Positions 44,953 to 52,731 of a stretch of DNA of 64,000 bases are shown here, one piece after another (the first letter of the stretch is position 1; each line of letters begins with the position of its first letter). The notes beneath the pieces are model-generated. The model had not been told where the DNA came from. It made no database searches and saw only the letters and a list, made by a program, of their open reading frames with translations. The position numbers were made by a program, and so were the translations under genes. This stretch comes from Armatimonadota bacterium. Its GTDB lineage: Bacteria; Armatimonadota; DTGP01; JAKQQT01. The stretch lies in contig DASXVS010000024.1 of NCBI GenBank assembly GCA_036504095.1, forward strand, positions 81,257 to 145,256. Direction: 5' to 3'.

Positions 44953-45495
44953 TCAGTCCTCCACCACCGGAGTGCGCTGGATATTGGGGTCAGTCCAGAC
45001 ATCGCTTTCGTCACGGCTGCGCGTGCTGAACTCGCTGACCACGCAACCATCCGGCCCTGCCTGGAACCAGTGCCACGTATTCGGCTTGAGCGTATACTGC
45101 TCACCCGGCCTCATCACAACTTCCATCAAGGGTCGGCAATACTCCGTGGGTGGCTCGCACGACAATGTAGCGGGCGGCGGTCCGTCATCCACATAGAGGG
45201 TACAGATGCCCTTACGGACGCGAAATGTCTCTTCCTTGCCCGGTTCGCCTTCAACCGGGGGGTGGCGATGCTGGGGACACGTCTGGAACGGCAGCATCAC
45301 CAATTCCTTGGCGCAGCACCGGGTTGTGTTCACGTAGGTGAGCACTCCGAGCCCCTGAGATTCAAAGTCGCCCAGCCCGAAGTCGGCCACTTCCAGGTTC
45401 TCGCGCTCCTCGGCCGTCACCACGATCCCCAGTTCGCCCAGCGTCCGAGCGATGTAATCCTGATACTTGCGCCACTCTTCCTTTGTCAACGGCAT
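44953..45495 (-). CDS. D-lyxose ketol-isomerase-like cupin
   Basis: 180 residues from the ATG at 45495 with AGGAGG upstream. Cupin sugar isomerase: KYQDYIARTLGELGIVVT, LVMLPFQTCPQHRHPPV with two metal His, GKEETFRVRKG with the metal Glu, and PNTWHWFQAGPDGCVVSEF with the last His. D-lyxose isomerases interconvert D-lyxose/D-xylulose and D-mannose/D-fructose, which fits the mannosidase and galactose enzymes elsewhere. Coupled to the rhodanese gene. Confidence 0.82.
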   Translation of the reverse strand: MPLTKEEWRKYQDYIARTLGELGIVVTAEERENLEVADFGLGDFESQGLGVLTYVNTTRCCAKELVMLPFQTCPQHRHPPVEGEPGKEETFRVRKGICTLYVDDGPPPATLSCEPPTEYCRPLMEVVMRPGEQYTLKPNTWHWFQAGPDGCVVSEFSTRSRDESDVWTDPNIQRTPVVED

Positions 45496-45570
45496 TCGGT
45501 TCCTCCTGAATCTGATATACGCAAACAATAGCCCCGCGGGTGCCCTCGTGACATCTGTGTCGCGCGGAGC

Positions 45571-46188
45571 TTACGCCAGGGTTCGGCCCGGTGAAGGGGC
45601 GGCGGCATTGCCCACTCCGCCGAGGAAAAACCGCGATATGCGATCCGCCATTTCGGCAATGTCCTCGGGTTGGCCGTTCAACGGTGCGGATGCGCCAAAA
45701 TGGGCCGCGAGCGCGATCAGCGATTCATATGCGAACGGGATATCGGCCGGGGAAATCTGCAGGCAGCCGTTGTCAACACCTGCGCGAAGCAGTCGCGTCA
45801 GAGGCTCGTAGACGGCGCCGAACGACCGGGCGAAGAGCAGATCGCGCATCTGTCCCGGAAGAAATGCCTCGGACTCCCGGTTGACAAGCGCCGCCAGGAA
45901 AAACGGGTTGCGCATGAGCGCCGCAACGGCCGCTTCCAGCCTTTGCTCGAAGCGGAGCGGCGCCGTCAGCGCGGCGGTGATATCGCTGGAAAGGCGGCTG
46001 AGGCGGCGAAGCCGGACCGCCACATACAGCTCGCTCTTGTCGCGAAAGTGATTGTAGAGATTGGGCTTCTTTACCCCGAGTGCGGACGTTACGTCCTCCA
46101 CGGACACGCCGGCGTATCCGTGGCGCTGGAACAGCACTTCCGCCACGTCCATCATCCGGTCTCTGGTCTTCCCAACGGGCCTTGGCAT
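45571..46188 (-). CDS. TetR-family transcriptional regulator
   Basis: 205 residues. N-terminal helix-turn-helix: RDRMMDVAEVLFQRHGYAGVSVEDVTSALGV-KKPNLYNHFRDKSEL; a helical ligand domain follows. It lies upstream of the D-lyxose isomerase-rhodanese pair on the same strand (gap 75 bp) and may regulate it. TATAAT at 46195-46200 (minus) ends only 6 bp before the ATG, so transcription may start at the start codon, giving a leaderless mRNA. Confidence 0.9.
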   Translation of the reverse strand: MPRPVGKTRDRMMDVAEVLFQRHGYAGVSVEDVTSALGVKKPNLYNHFRDKSELYVAVRLRRLSRLSSDITAALTAPLRFEQRLEAAVAALMRNPFFLAALVNRESEAFLPGQMRDLLFARSFGAVYEPLTRLLRAGVDNGCLQISPADIPFAYESLIALAAHFGASAPLNGQPEDIAEMADRISRFFLGGVGNAAAPSPGRTLA

Positions 46189-46194
46189 GGGAGC

Positions 46195-46200
46195 ATTATA
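46195..46200 (-). promoter_or_regulatory. -10 element for tetR-like gene (possible leaderless start)
   Basis: TATAAT on the minus strand, 6 bp upstream of the regulator's ATG. A start site 6-7 bp downstream falls on the start codon. No -35 match is seen. Confidence 0.4.
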
Positions 46201-46223
46201 GCGCCGGAACCGGGCGCATCCCC

Positions 46224-46257
46224 CAAAAACAGGTGAAGCGCCCCGAGAGGCGCTTCA
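46224..46257 (-). terminator. Rho-independent terminator of cspA
   Basis: On the minus strand, stem TGAAGCGCC/GGCGCTTCA (46234-46242 with 46249-46257) followed by a five-T run (46225-46229). It lies 27 bp past the cspA stop. Confidence 0.75.
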
Positions 46258-46283
46258 ACCGTTGGTAAGGGGATTTCTAACGC

Positions 46284-46487
46284 TTATGTAGGTACAACGT
46301 TGATCGCTTCGAGCCCCTTGCGGCCCTGTTGGACATCGTACTGGACGGGCTGTCCCTCGCGAATGCTCTTGTAGCCCGATCCCTGGATGCTGGAGAAGTG
46401 AACGAAGAGGTCTTCGCCTCCGTCATCTTGGCCGATAAACCCGAAGCCCTTCGCGTCATTGAACCACTTTACGGTTCCGGTAGACAT
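46284..46487 (-). CDS. cspA: Cold-shock protein (CspA family)
   Basis: 67-residue single OB-fold RNA/DNA-binding chaperone. RNP1 KGFGFI (13-18) and RNP2 DLFVHF (26-31) are intact, with [17 protein letters not shown] at the N-terminus. AAGGA 9 nt upstream. A promoter candidate at 46594-46622 would give a 5' leader of about 100 nt, as is common for cold-shock mRNAs. Confidence 0.97.
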   Translation of the reverse strand: MSTGTVKWFNDAKGFGFIGQDDGGEDLFVHFSSIQGSGYKSIREGQPVQYDVQQGRKGLEAINVVPT

Positions 46488-46794
46488 GGATGAGTGATCC
46501 TTTCCCGAACTCGTTACCGCACAGACAGGACCCTTCCGGAACCCTCTTGCTGCTCACGAAATTCGCATCTTAGCGCCCGGCTTGACCGGACCTACGGTAT
46601 TGTAAGCGTGCCGAACCGTCAAATTCAATGTACACATCACGCTACATCCATCGAAGTCTGTAGATCAGTCCGCACGCCGCTGGTACGACAATTGCTAATG
46701 CTGTGGGCACAAGGCGATATGGAATCCCGTGCCGAAGGCCCGCCAGATTCCTATCGGCACATAAAGACCTGAAGCGTAGCAGGAGATGTTTCAC
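46488..46794. other. Divergent spacer between cspA and sigma-factor gene
   Basis: About 307 bp with lower GC than its surroundings. It contains the minus-strand promoter candidate and the probable cspA leader (46488 to about 46587). The sigma-factor side (46650-46794) shows only a ribosome site, AGGAG at 46781. No further gene seen. Confidence 0.5.
46594..46622 (-). promoter_or_regulatory. Promoter candidate for cspA
   Basis: Minus strand TTGACG (46617-46622), 17-bp spacer, TACCGT (46594-46599). The -35 is strong and the -10 weak. It implies a transcript leader of roughly 100 nt. Confidence 0.4.
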
Positions 46795-47601
46795 ATGATC
46801 GATACCACACAGCCAGCAGTCACACAGACGAGGAAGCCGGACGTGCTTGCCCTGTGGCAGGCCCTCAAAGACCGGGGGGAGCCCGAGGCGCGGGAGCGGT
46901 TGATAGACCATTACGTTTATCTCGCAAAGCACGTCGTGGACCGCCTCGGCCTTCGCCCCTCCGGCTGGCTGGGATATGATGACCTCGTGAGCCACGCTAT
47001 CCTTGGCCTGATCGACGCCATCGAGAAATTCGATCCTTCGCGCGGTGTCCGGTTCGAGACCTATGCTGTCACTCGAATACGCGGCGCCGTCCTGGATATG
47101 CTGCGAGCGCTGGACTGGGTTCCGCGGGAGATGCGCCGCCGCGAGAACGAGGTGAAGGCCGCCACAACAAGCCTCGAAGCCCAACTCGGCCGGCCGGCCG
47201 AAGACCACGAAATCGCAAGCCAACTGGGCTGCACCCTGGAAGAGTACTACGAGACGATCGCGAGCGCGTCCCAAAGCAACGTGCTGAGCCTGGACGCCTA
47301 TGTCGCCGAAAGCGGCGACGAATCCCTCGATCCCCTCGAATCCCTGGGCTATCACAGCGATGACCCGGCCCGTCACGCGGAACGCCAGGACCGCAAGCGC
47401 GTGCTGGTGGAAGGGATTGAATCGCTGGGCGAACAGGAGCGCACCGTAATCGCCCTGTACTACTTCGAGGACATGACGCTCAAGGAGATCGGCGCGGTGC
47501 TCAACGTCTCCGAGTCCCGCGTCTGCCAGATCCACACGAAGGCTATCGGGCGCCTCCATGGTAAATTGGTACGCCAGCGCGAAGCCCTGCGGGCAGCGTG
47601 A
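46795..47601 (+). CDS. FliA/WhiG-type RNA polymerase sigma factor
   Basis: 268 residues from the ATG at 46795, which has AGGAG 9 nt upstream; an ATG at 46786 abuts the ribosome site and is not used. Group 3 sigma-28: region 2 ERLIDHYVYLAKHVVDRLGL ... LGLIDAIEKFDPSRGVRFETYAVTRIRGAVLDMLR, region 3 VPREMRRRENEVKAA, region 4 LGEQERTVIALYYFEDMTLKEIGAVLNVSESRVCQIH. Such factors drive flagellar or developmental genes; no flagellar gene is in the window, so a regulatory (WhiG-like) role is possible. A heptamer array starts 12 bp after the stop. Confidence 0.93.
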   Translation: MIDTTQPAVTQTRKPDVLALWQALKDRGEPEARERLIDHYVYLAKHVVDRLGLRPSGWLGYDDLVSHAILGLIDAIEKFDPSRGVRFETYAVTRIRGAVLDMLRALDWVPREMRRRENEVKAATTSLEAQLGRPAEDHEIASQLGCTLEEYYETIASASQSNVLSLDAYVAESGDESLDPLESLGYHSDDPARHAERQDRKRVLVEGIESLGEQERTVIALYYFEDMTLKEIGAVLNVSESRVCQIHTKAIGRLHGKLVRQREALRAA

Positions 47602-47612
47602 TCTTGGGGGGA

Positions 47613-47668
47613 GCATCCAGGATTCAGCATCCAGCATCCAGCATCCATCATCCGGCTTCCAGGTCCGG
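47613..47668. repeat. Heptamer array, eight units
   Basis: GCATCCA, GGATTCA, GCATCCA, GCATCCA, GCATCCA, TCATCCG, GCTTCCA, GGTCCGG in strict 7-bp register. It follows the sigma-factor stop and precedes a toxin-antitoxin remnant; a related array in inverted arms lies on the other side (48042-48106). Confidence 0.85.
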
Positions 47669-47717
47669 ACGCTGAACGCTGGTCATTGGCCACGCCCGGT
47701 GGTAAAATGTCCATGCG

Positions 47718-47798
47718 ATGCGCGTCTACCTCGACACTTGCTGCCTGAACCGGCCCTTTGCACACCAGGGGCCCCGCGCGAGGGACCGTGGAGTTTCG
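47718..47798 (+). pseudogene. 5' fragment of a PIN-domain toxin gene
   Basis: The first 14 codons (MRVYLDTCCLNRPF) are the characteristic N-terminus of a VapC-like PIN nuclease, including the first acidic active-site residue, after which similarity ends. The frame continues for 13 codons into the start codon of the antitoxin-like gene. More than 100 residues of the toxin are missing. Confidence 0.65.
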
Positions 47799-48041
47799 AT
47801 GAGTTCAAGAGCGGAACGCACATTGGAACAAGTCCGCGAAACCGGCATTAACGCGCTTGCCGAGGCGCTTGGGCCGTCCGACATGCTCCGGTTCCTTCAG
47901 TTGCTCTCGAATGGCTCGGGCGACTATACGGAGGAGCGCCGCATCACCCTCAAAGACGGATCGGTCCGCGAGTTGGTGGAGGAGATTCTCAAGCGACGGC
48001 ACAACGAGTCTAGCGCGCCGCCTACAACCGCCACGACGTGA
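47799..48041 (+). CDS. Antitoxin-like protein (PIN-associated)
   Basis: 80 residues from the ATG at 47799 with GGAG 7 nt upstream. SSRAERTLEQVRETGINALA-EALGPSDMLRFLQLLSNGSGDYTEERR resembles small proteins usually encoded just upstream of PIN-type toxins. Here the order is reversed: a PIN fragment precedes it in the same frame and no toxin follows. The frame is also open from the PIN fragment start, so a 107-residue fusion could be made. It is probably a remnant of a toxin-antitoxin locus, lying between two heptamer arrays. Confidence 0.6.
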   Translation: MSSRAERTLEQVRETGINALAEALGPSDMLRFLQLLSNGSGDYTEERRITLKDGSVRELVEEILKRRHNESSAPPTTATT

Positions 48042-48106
48042 GCATCCAGCATTCAGGCCGGACTTCGGACCTGGATGCTGGATGCGGAATGCTGACCCCT
48101 GAATCC
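48042..48106. repeat. Heptamer arrays in inverted arms after antitoxin remnant
   Basis: Left: GCATCCA, GCATTCA, GGCCGGA, CTTCGGA (48042-48069). Right: TGGATGC, TGGATGC, GGAATGC, TGACCCC, TGAATCC (48072-48106). The arms can pair (GCATCCAGCATTC with GGATGCTGGATGC-type sequence). The right end abuts the stop of the DUF1080 gene. Confidence 0.8.
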
Positions 48107-49368
48107 TACTTCTTCGCAAACTCGCGGATGTAAATGTTCTTGAAGAAGAGCGGGCTGTTGTGGTGCTGGAGTTCGATCTGGCCCACCGGATAGATCGGCT
48201 TGTCGCGCTCCCAGTAGTTCTCCATCTCGACGTTGTTCACCACGAGCTGGTCGTTCAGGTGTACCGACACGCGGTCGCCGATCATCAGGATGCGGAACCG
48301 GTTCCACTGCTCCGGCGGGTTATCCGCCATGCGCAGGGGCTTGCTGGGGTTCCGCAGGTTGTTGTAAAGGCCGCCGGAACCGACCGGATCGCACCAGATC
48401 TGCACCTGGGGGCTGCCGCGAAGGTAGATGCCGCTGTCGCCGCCCGGCTCGATCTTCCAGTCCACCAGCATCTCGAAGTCGCCGTAATCCTTCACCGTAC
48501 ACAGGCTGTTGTTCTTGCCGTCATAGGTGATCTGTCCGTTGACCACCTTCCAGTGCTTGAGGGCCTCCGCGGTGGCGGCCATTGTCTTCTCGGACAGGTC
48601 CTGAGGCGCCATCGATGCGCGCGTGGGAGGATCCGCCACCAGTCCCTTCCAGCCCTTCAGATCCTTGCCGTCGAACAGGGCCGTAAAGCCATCCGGCGCT
48701 CGATTGTCCTTCGCCGGCTTCGTGAGGTCCTTCACATAGATCTCGCGGAACGCCACCGCGGCCGGGCCGTGGCCCAGGAATCCGATATGCCCGCGCTCGT
48801 TGCGGAATCCGGGGTGCCCCAGGAGGGTACCGGGGTCGGTTATCTTGTTCAGGTCTGCATCAACGACGGTCTTGCCGTTCAGTTTGATCCTGATATGGCG
48901 TCCTACGGCGGTGATCTCTTCGGCGTTCCACTGTCCCGCGGGCTTCAGTGCGCCGCGCTTGGCGGGGACGACCTTGTAGATCGAGCAGCAGTACTGGCCG
49001 GGCTCCAAGGTGGCATATTGCGGGTCGTCATCGTCCAGTATCTGGCATTCCATCGCGTCATAGGCCGGGTCGCCTTCGTACGAGGACCGGATTCCGACGC
49101 CGTTGTTGCCGCCCTTGTCCAGTTTGAACTCGCAGCGGAACACGAAATCGGAGTATTCCTTCTCGGTAAATAGCCTGCCACCGCCGTCCGAGGGGCATAC
49201 CAGCAGACCGTCCTGCACCACGTATCCTGGCCCCGTGCCGTCCACGAGTTTCCAGCCGTTGAGTGTCTTTCCGTCGAACAGTTTCTCGAATCCCGCCGCG
49301 CGGGCGGGGGCGCGCCCGGCCAGGATGGCCAGCAGGGCGAGAAGCAGCAAGGGTGTTCTGCGCATCAT
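48106..49368 (-). CDS. Secreted protein with two DUF1080 (3-keto-disaccharide hydrolase) domains
   Basis: 420 residues; signal peptide (LLLLALLAILAGRAPARAAG). Two tandem DUF1080 domains: KLFDGKTLNGWKLVDG to EIYVKDL (about 30-220) and ALFDGKDLKGWKG to NIYIREFAKK (about 235-420). Each is a concanavalin-like jelly roll with the FDGKxLxGW opening. Characterised members hydrolyse 3-keto-glycosides, a step in an oxidoreductase-dependent route for glycosides, and others bind glycans. The window's Gfo/Idh/MocA oxidoreductase could act upstream, by inference. Confidence 0.85.
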   Translation of the reverse strand: MMRRTPLLLLALLAILAGRAPARAAGFEKLFDGKTLNGWKLVDGTGPGYVVQDGLLVCPSDGGGRLFTEKEYSDFVFRCEFKLDKGGNNGVGIRSSYEGDPAYDAMECQILDDDDPQYATLEPGQYCCSIYKVVPAKRGALKPAGQWNAEEITAVGRHIRIKLNGKTVVDADLNKITDPGTLLGHPGFRNERGHIGFLGHGPAAVAFREIYVKDLTKPAKDNRAPDGFTALFDGKDLKGWKGLVADPPTRASMAPQDLSEKTMAATAEALKHWKVVNGQITYDGKNNSLCTVKDYGDFEMLVDWKIEPGGDSGIYLRGSPQVQIWCDPVGSGGLYNNLRNPSKPLRMADNPPEQWNRFRILMIGDRVSVHLNDQLVVNNVEMENYWERDKPIYPVGQIELQHHNSPLFFKNIYIREFAKK

Positions 49369-49474
49369 TCGTGCTCCTGAGTGGTTTTCCCTATGTTATG
49401 TCGAACCGCACAAGCGGAAGGAAACATTCTACCGGCCAGGCAAACTCCAGGAGATGCCCGGAACTCCAGCAGAA

Positions 49475-49489
49475 TTAGAACCGTTCTAA
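49475..49489 (+). promoter_or_regulatory. PerR/Fur-type operator (7-1-7 inverted repeat)
   Basis: TTAGAAC-C-GTTCTAA, a perfect 7-1-7 palindrome with the geometry of PerR and Fur boxes, ending 14 bp before the perR start codon. It indicates autoregulation and peroxide control of the perR-peroxiredoxin unit. Confidence 0.75.
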
Positions 49490-49503
49490 AAGCAGGAGGC
49501 CCG

Positions 49504-49905
49504 ATGGAGCACCAAACAACAATATCCGGTATGACATCCAGGCGAAGAGCGGTACTTGAAGCCGTTCAGCAGAGCAAGGGCCACCTGACGGCATCGGACA
49601 TCTGGGAGCGCGCCCGTGGCATCGAGCCCAGGATCAGTTTCGCGACCGTCTACAACGCCGTGCACTACCTCTGCGACTCCGGCCTTCTGATCGAGATTCC
49701 GTTCGGCGACGGCGCAAGCCTGTACGATGCGCGCACCGACAGGCATGACCACGCGAGGTGTACGCGTTGCGGCGGGATCGTGGATTACGATTGTGGCGTT
49801 GCGACCGACGTCATCAAACAGGTCGCCCTCGAGAAGGGGTTCCTGGCCGATGAAGTCCATATCACCGTGGTAGGCGTATGCGCAACGTGCCGCGCATCCG
49901 GCTGA
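49504..49905 (+). CDS. perR: Fur-family peroxide regulator (PerR-like)
   Basis: 133 residues from the ATG at 49504, GGAGG directly upstream. Winged helix (MTSRRRAVLEAVQQSKGHLTAS, ISFATVYNAVHYLCDSGLL), then the metal-sensing domain with DRHDHARCTRCGG and VCATCRASG (structural zinc CxxC pairs). Adjacent peroxiredoxin and a PerR-type box favour PerR over Fur. Its stop is 36 bp from the peroxiredoxin start, so they form an operon. Confidence 0.88.
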   Translation: MEHQTTISGMTSRRRAVLEAVQQSKGHLTASDIWERARGIEPRISFATVYNAVHYLCDSGLLIEIPFGDGASLYDARTDRHDHARCTRCGGIVDYDCGVATDVIKQVALEKGFLADEVHITVVGVCATCRASG

Positions 49906-49941
49906 GCACCAAACAGACCATAGAGGAGAAGAGTAAAGATT

Positions 49942-50484
49942 ATGTCCGCCAAAGTGGGCCAGCAAGCGCCCGATTTTACTATGCCCAGCACGAAGAACCT
50001 TCAGACGTTGAGCGAAACCGTTTCCAAGTCGGATTACGCGGGCCAGTGGCTGGTCCTCGTCTTCTATCCGCTGGATTTCACATTCGTTTGCCCGACGGAA
50101 CTCACGGCGATCGGGGATCGCATCGGGGAATTCACAGACCGCAAAGCGTCCGTCATCGGGGTTTCGACAGACTCGGTGCACAGCCACAAAGCGTGGCTTA
50201 AGCTCCCGCGCTCTGAGAACGGGGTAGCCGGCCTCAGCTATCCGCTGGCCTCCGATAACACCCATGAAGTCAGCCGCGCTTACGGCGTGCTGAAAGAGGA
50301 CGAAGGCATCGCCTACCGCGGGCTCTTTATCATCGGGCCGGACGGGACTCTGGAATACAGTGTCGTTCACAACCTGAACGTCGGACGCAGCGTTGACGAA
50401 GTATTGCGTGTCCTTGACGGCCTTCAGAACGGCGGCCTGTGCCCCGTGAACTGGCATCGGGGCGAAGCGACACTCAACGGGTAA
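49942..50484 (+). CDS. 2-Cys peroxiredoxin (AhpC/Prx1 type)
   Basis: 180 residues. Peroxidatic Cys in FYPLDFTFVCPTE, resolving Cys in the C-terminal GLCPVNWHRGE, and GVSTDSVHSHKAW. It reduces hydrogen and alkyl peroxides, with thioredoxin as likely reductant because no AhpF is adjacent. GAGGAG upstream of the ATG. Controlled with perR by the operator at 49475. Confidence 0.94.
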   Translation: MSAKVGQQAPDFTMPSTKNLQTLSETVSKSDYAGQWLVLVFYPLDFTFVCPTELTAIGDRIGEFTDRKASVIGVSTDSVHSHKAWLKLPRSENGVAGLSYPLASDNTHEVSRAYGVLKEDEGIAYRGLFIIGPDGTLEYSVVHNLNVGRSVDEVLRVLDGLQNGGLCPVNWHRGEATLNG

Positions 50485-50511
50485 CAAATCTGAGGGACGC
50501 TCCCTCTAACG

Positions 50512-50568
50512 GCCGCCATGCCGCGACGGCGCAGGGAAATGACCACTGCGCCGTCGCGGCATGGCGGC
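50512..50568 (+). terminator. Perfect 22-bp hairpin after peroxiredoxin gene
   Basis: Arms 50512-50533 and 50547-50568 are exact complements (starting GCCGCCATGCCGCGACGG) around a 13-nt loop, 27 bp past the stop, followed by TCTCTTGTCT. Likely a terminator, although the stem is unusually long and GC-rich with no clean U-run. Confidence 0.65.
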
Positions 50569-50634
50569 TCTCTTGTCTGAGCACGCGCGGCGTTCATACG
50601 ATACCCCAATACTGGAAACCGTGGAGGCATGGAA

Positions 50635-50691
50635 ATGGCAATCGTTTCCTCATCACCCGATTTCCTATCTCATTGGGGGGTACCGCTGTGA
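50635..50691 (+). CDS. 18-residue leader ORF overlapping esterase start
   Basis: ATG at 50635 with GGAGG 7 nt upstream, encoding 18 residues (MAIVSSSPDFLSHWGVPL). Its TGA (50689-50691) overlaps the GTG start of the esterase (50688-50690) as GTGA. It could couple translation; no regulatory codon run is seen. Confidence 0.4.
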   Translation: MAIVSSSPDFLSHWGVPL

Positions 50692-52679
50692 AGATTCGTG
50701 CGTTATTTGCCTGCATCGTCGCGGGCGCGTCGCTATCGGCTGCTTATGGCCAGAATGCAAAGCCATTCCTCAGCCCGATGTTCGGCAGCCACATGGTGCT
50801 CCAACGCGGCATAAAGGCGCCGATCTGGGGTTGGACAACGCCCGGCGCCAGGGTTTCCGTGATCATCAGAAGCACATCACCTGGGTCTGATTTGTTCCGC
50901 GGCAAATCTGCGTCTACCGTCGCGGGCGCCGACGGCAAATGGCTGTTGAACATCGGCCCTCTGAAGGCCGGTGGACCGTATGAGCTCACCGTGTACGGTC
51001 CCCACTCCGTCATATTGGACGATGTGCTTGTTGGCGACGTGTGGGTGGGCTCCGGTCAGAGCAACATGCAGATGAGCGTGAGCTCCTCCGCCAGCGCCGA
51101 TCTGGAAATCGCCGCGGCGAAATACCCCCGTATCCGCCTGTTCACCGTCCCCGACGTGACCGCACTGACCCCGCAGGAGACGGCGGGCGGTGAGTGGACG
51201 ATATGCTCACCCGAGACTGTGGGCGGCTTTTCGGCGGCGGCCTATTTCTTCGGCCGAGACATTCAGAACGAAACGAAGGTCCCCATCGGTCTGATCTCAA
51301 CGTGCTGGGGAGGCACCCTGGCGGAGGCCTGGACGAGCCGCGAGGCGCTCGCGAAGATCCCGGATTTCGTGCCTGCGTTGAAGCAATTGCAGAGCAGCAT
51401 CGACAACCTGAAGCCCGGAAGCCCCACCTATGAGGACCGGCTGGCCGACTGGTGGAAGCAGACCGACCCCGGTTCCAGCACGTCGCCCGGGTGGGAGCGG
51501 CCCGATCTCAAGACCGGCGGATGGAAGACGATGGACATCCCGTCGGCCTGGGAAGACGCCGGCCTGCCCAACCTGGACGGGGTTGTCTGGTTCCGCCGCG
51601 AGTTCACGCTTTCCGCTGAGGCCGCATCGCACGACGCGACACTCCATCTCGGCCCCATTGACGATCGGGATGTCACGTTCGTGAACGGCGTGAATGTGGG
51701 CGAGACTTCAGTCTGGGATGCGCCACGCATTTATAAAGTGCCGTCGTCCGCGCTCAAGGCGGGCGTCAACGTGATCGCCATCCGCGTGCTGGACACCGGT
51801 GGCGCGGGCGGGATTACCGGCAAGCCGGCGCAGGTCTACCTCGAGCCTGGGAGCGGCCCCGAGATGCCCCTCGCCGGCCCCTGGAGCTACAAGGTCAGCG
51901 TGGACCTGGCAAAATCCGCGCCGCTTCCGGTCCGTTTGGACAGCAATCCCAACGTCGTGACGGTGCTGTATAATGCGATGATCGCCCCGGTGATCCCATT
52001 CGGTATCAAGGGCGCTATCTGGTATCAGGGCGAGGCGAACGCGGGACAAGCGTATCAGTACCGCACGCTCCTGCCGGCGATGATCAATGACTGGCGATCA
52101 CGGTGGGGTGTCGGCGAGTTCCCGTTCTACATCGTTCAGTTGGCCAATTTCATGGAGGTTCAGCCGGTACCGAAGGACGACGCCTGGGCTGAACTCCGCG
52201 AAGCCCAGTCGATGACGGCCAAAGCCCTGCCCCATTCCGGCATCGCCGTGGCGATCGACATCGGAAACGGCGCAGACATCCACCCGAAAAACAAGCAGGA
52301 AGTCGGCCGGCGGCTTGCGCTGAACGCGCTGGCGAAGGACTACGGTCAGAAGGTCGAATTCAGCGGGCCCGACTACAAATCGTTGAAGGTCGAGGGCGCC
52401 AAGATCCGTCTGACGTTCACGCATGTCGCCGGAGGTCTCGAGGCAAAGGGGGATAAGCTCACCGGATTCGCCATCGCCGGCGCGGACCGCAAGTTCGTCT
52501 GGGCCGATGCTGCCATTGACGGGGACAGCGTGGTTGTTTCCGCACCGGGCGTGACAGAGCCTGTCGCGGTTCGTTACGCGTGGGCCAGCAACCCGGTCTG
52601 CAATCTGTACAACAAGGCCAGTCTGCCCGCCTCCCCGTTCCGCACGGACGATTGGCCGGGCATCACACAGCCGAAGTGA
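50688..52679 (+). CDS. Sialate O-acetylesterase-like enzyme, copy 1 (long form)
   Basis: 663 residues from a GTG at 50688 with a run of G eight bases upstream; signal peptide FACIVAGASLSAAYGQ. Carbohydrate esterase of the SASA type: catalytic Ser in WVGSGQSNMQ (S125), GLISTCWGGTLAEAWTS, KGAIWYQGEANAG, and IHPKNKQEVGRRLAL with the Asp/His pair (preceding DIGNGAD). It removes O-acetyl groups from sugars such as sialic acids or xylan side chains. Residues about 235-415 form a galactose-binding-like jelly roll (GWKTMDIPSAWEDAGLPNLD, VWFRREF, VTFVNGVNVGET) that is absent from the next gene. Confidence 0.88.
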   Translation: MKIRALFACIVAGASLSAAYGQNAKPFLSPMFGSHMVLQRGIKAPIWGWTTPGARVSVIIRSTSPGSDLFRGKSASTVAGADGKWLLNIGPLKAGGPYELTVYGPHSVILDDVLVGDVWVGSGQSNMQMSVSSSASADLEIAAAKYPRIRLFTVPDVTALTPQETAGGEWTICSPETVGGFSAAAYFFGRDIQNETKVPIGLISTCWGGTLAEAWTSREALAKIPDFVPALKQLQSSIDNLKPGSPTYEDRLADWWKQTDPGSSTSPGWERPDLKTGGWKTMDIPSAWEDAGLPNLDGVVWFRREFTLSAEAASHDATLHLGPIDDRDVTFVNGVNVGETSVWDAPRIYKVPSSALKAGVNVIAIRVLDTGGAGGITGKPAQVYLEPGSGPEMPLAGPWSYKVSVDLAKSAPLPVRLDSNPNVVTVLYNAMIAPVIPFGIKGAIWYQGEANAGQAYQYRTLLPAMINDWRSRWGVGEFPFYIVQLANFMEVQPVPKDDAWAELREAQSMTAKALPHSGIAVAIDIGNGADIHPKNKQEVGRRLALNALAKDYGQKVEFSGPDYKSLKVEGAKIRLTFTHVAGGLEAKGDKLTGFAIAGADRKFVWADAAIDGDSVVVSAPGVTEPVAVRYAWASNPVCNLYNKASLPASPFRTDDWPGITQPK

Positions 52680-52719
52680 GTTCCGAGTTTCGGGTTCCCG
52701 GTTCCTGGGTCCTGGTTCC
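52678..52719. repeat. Heptamer array between tandem esterases
   Basis: GAGTTCC, GAGTTTC, GGGTTCC, CGGTTCC, TGGGTCC, TGGTTCC, six units in 7-bp register beginning inside the first esterase's stop codon and ending 12 bp before the next start. Confidence 0.8.
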
Positions 52720-52731
52720 GGAGGTTCGACA

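Noticed and set aside
46786..46801. parS-like TGTTTCACATGATCGA at the sigma-factor start
   Set aside because: Only 12 of 16 match parS and the central CACGTG is broken; it is the start-codon region of a gene.
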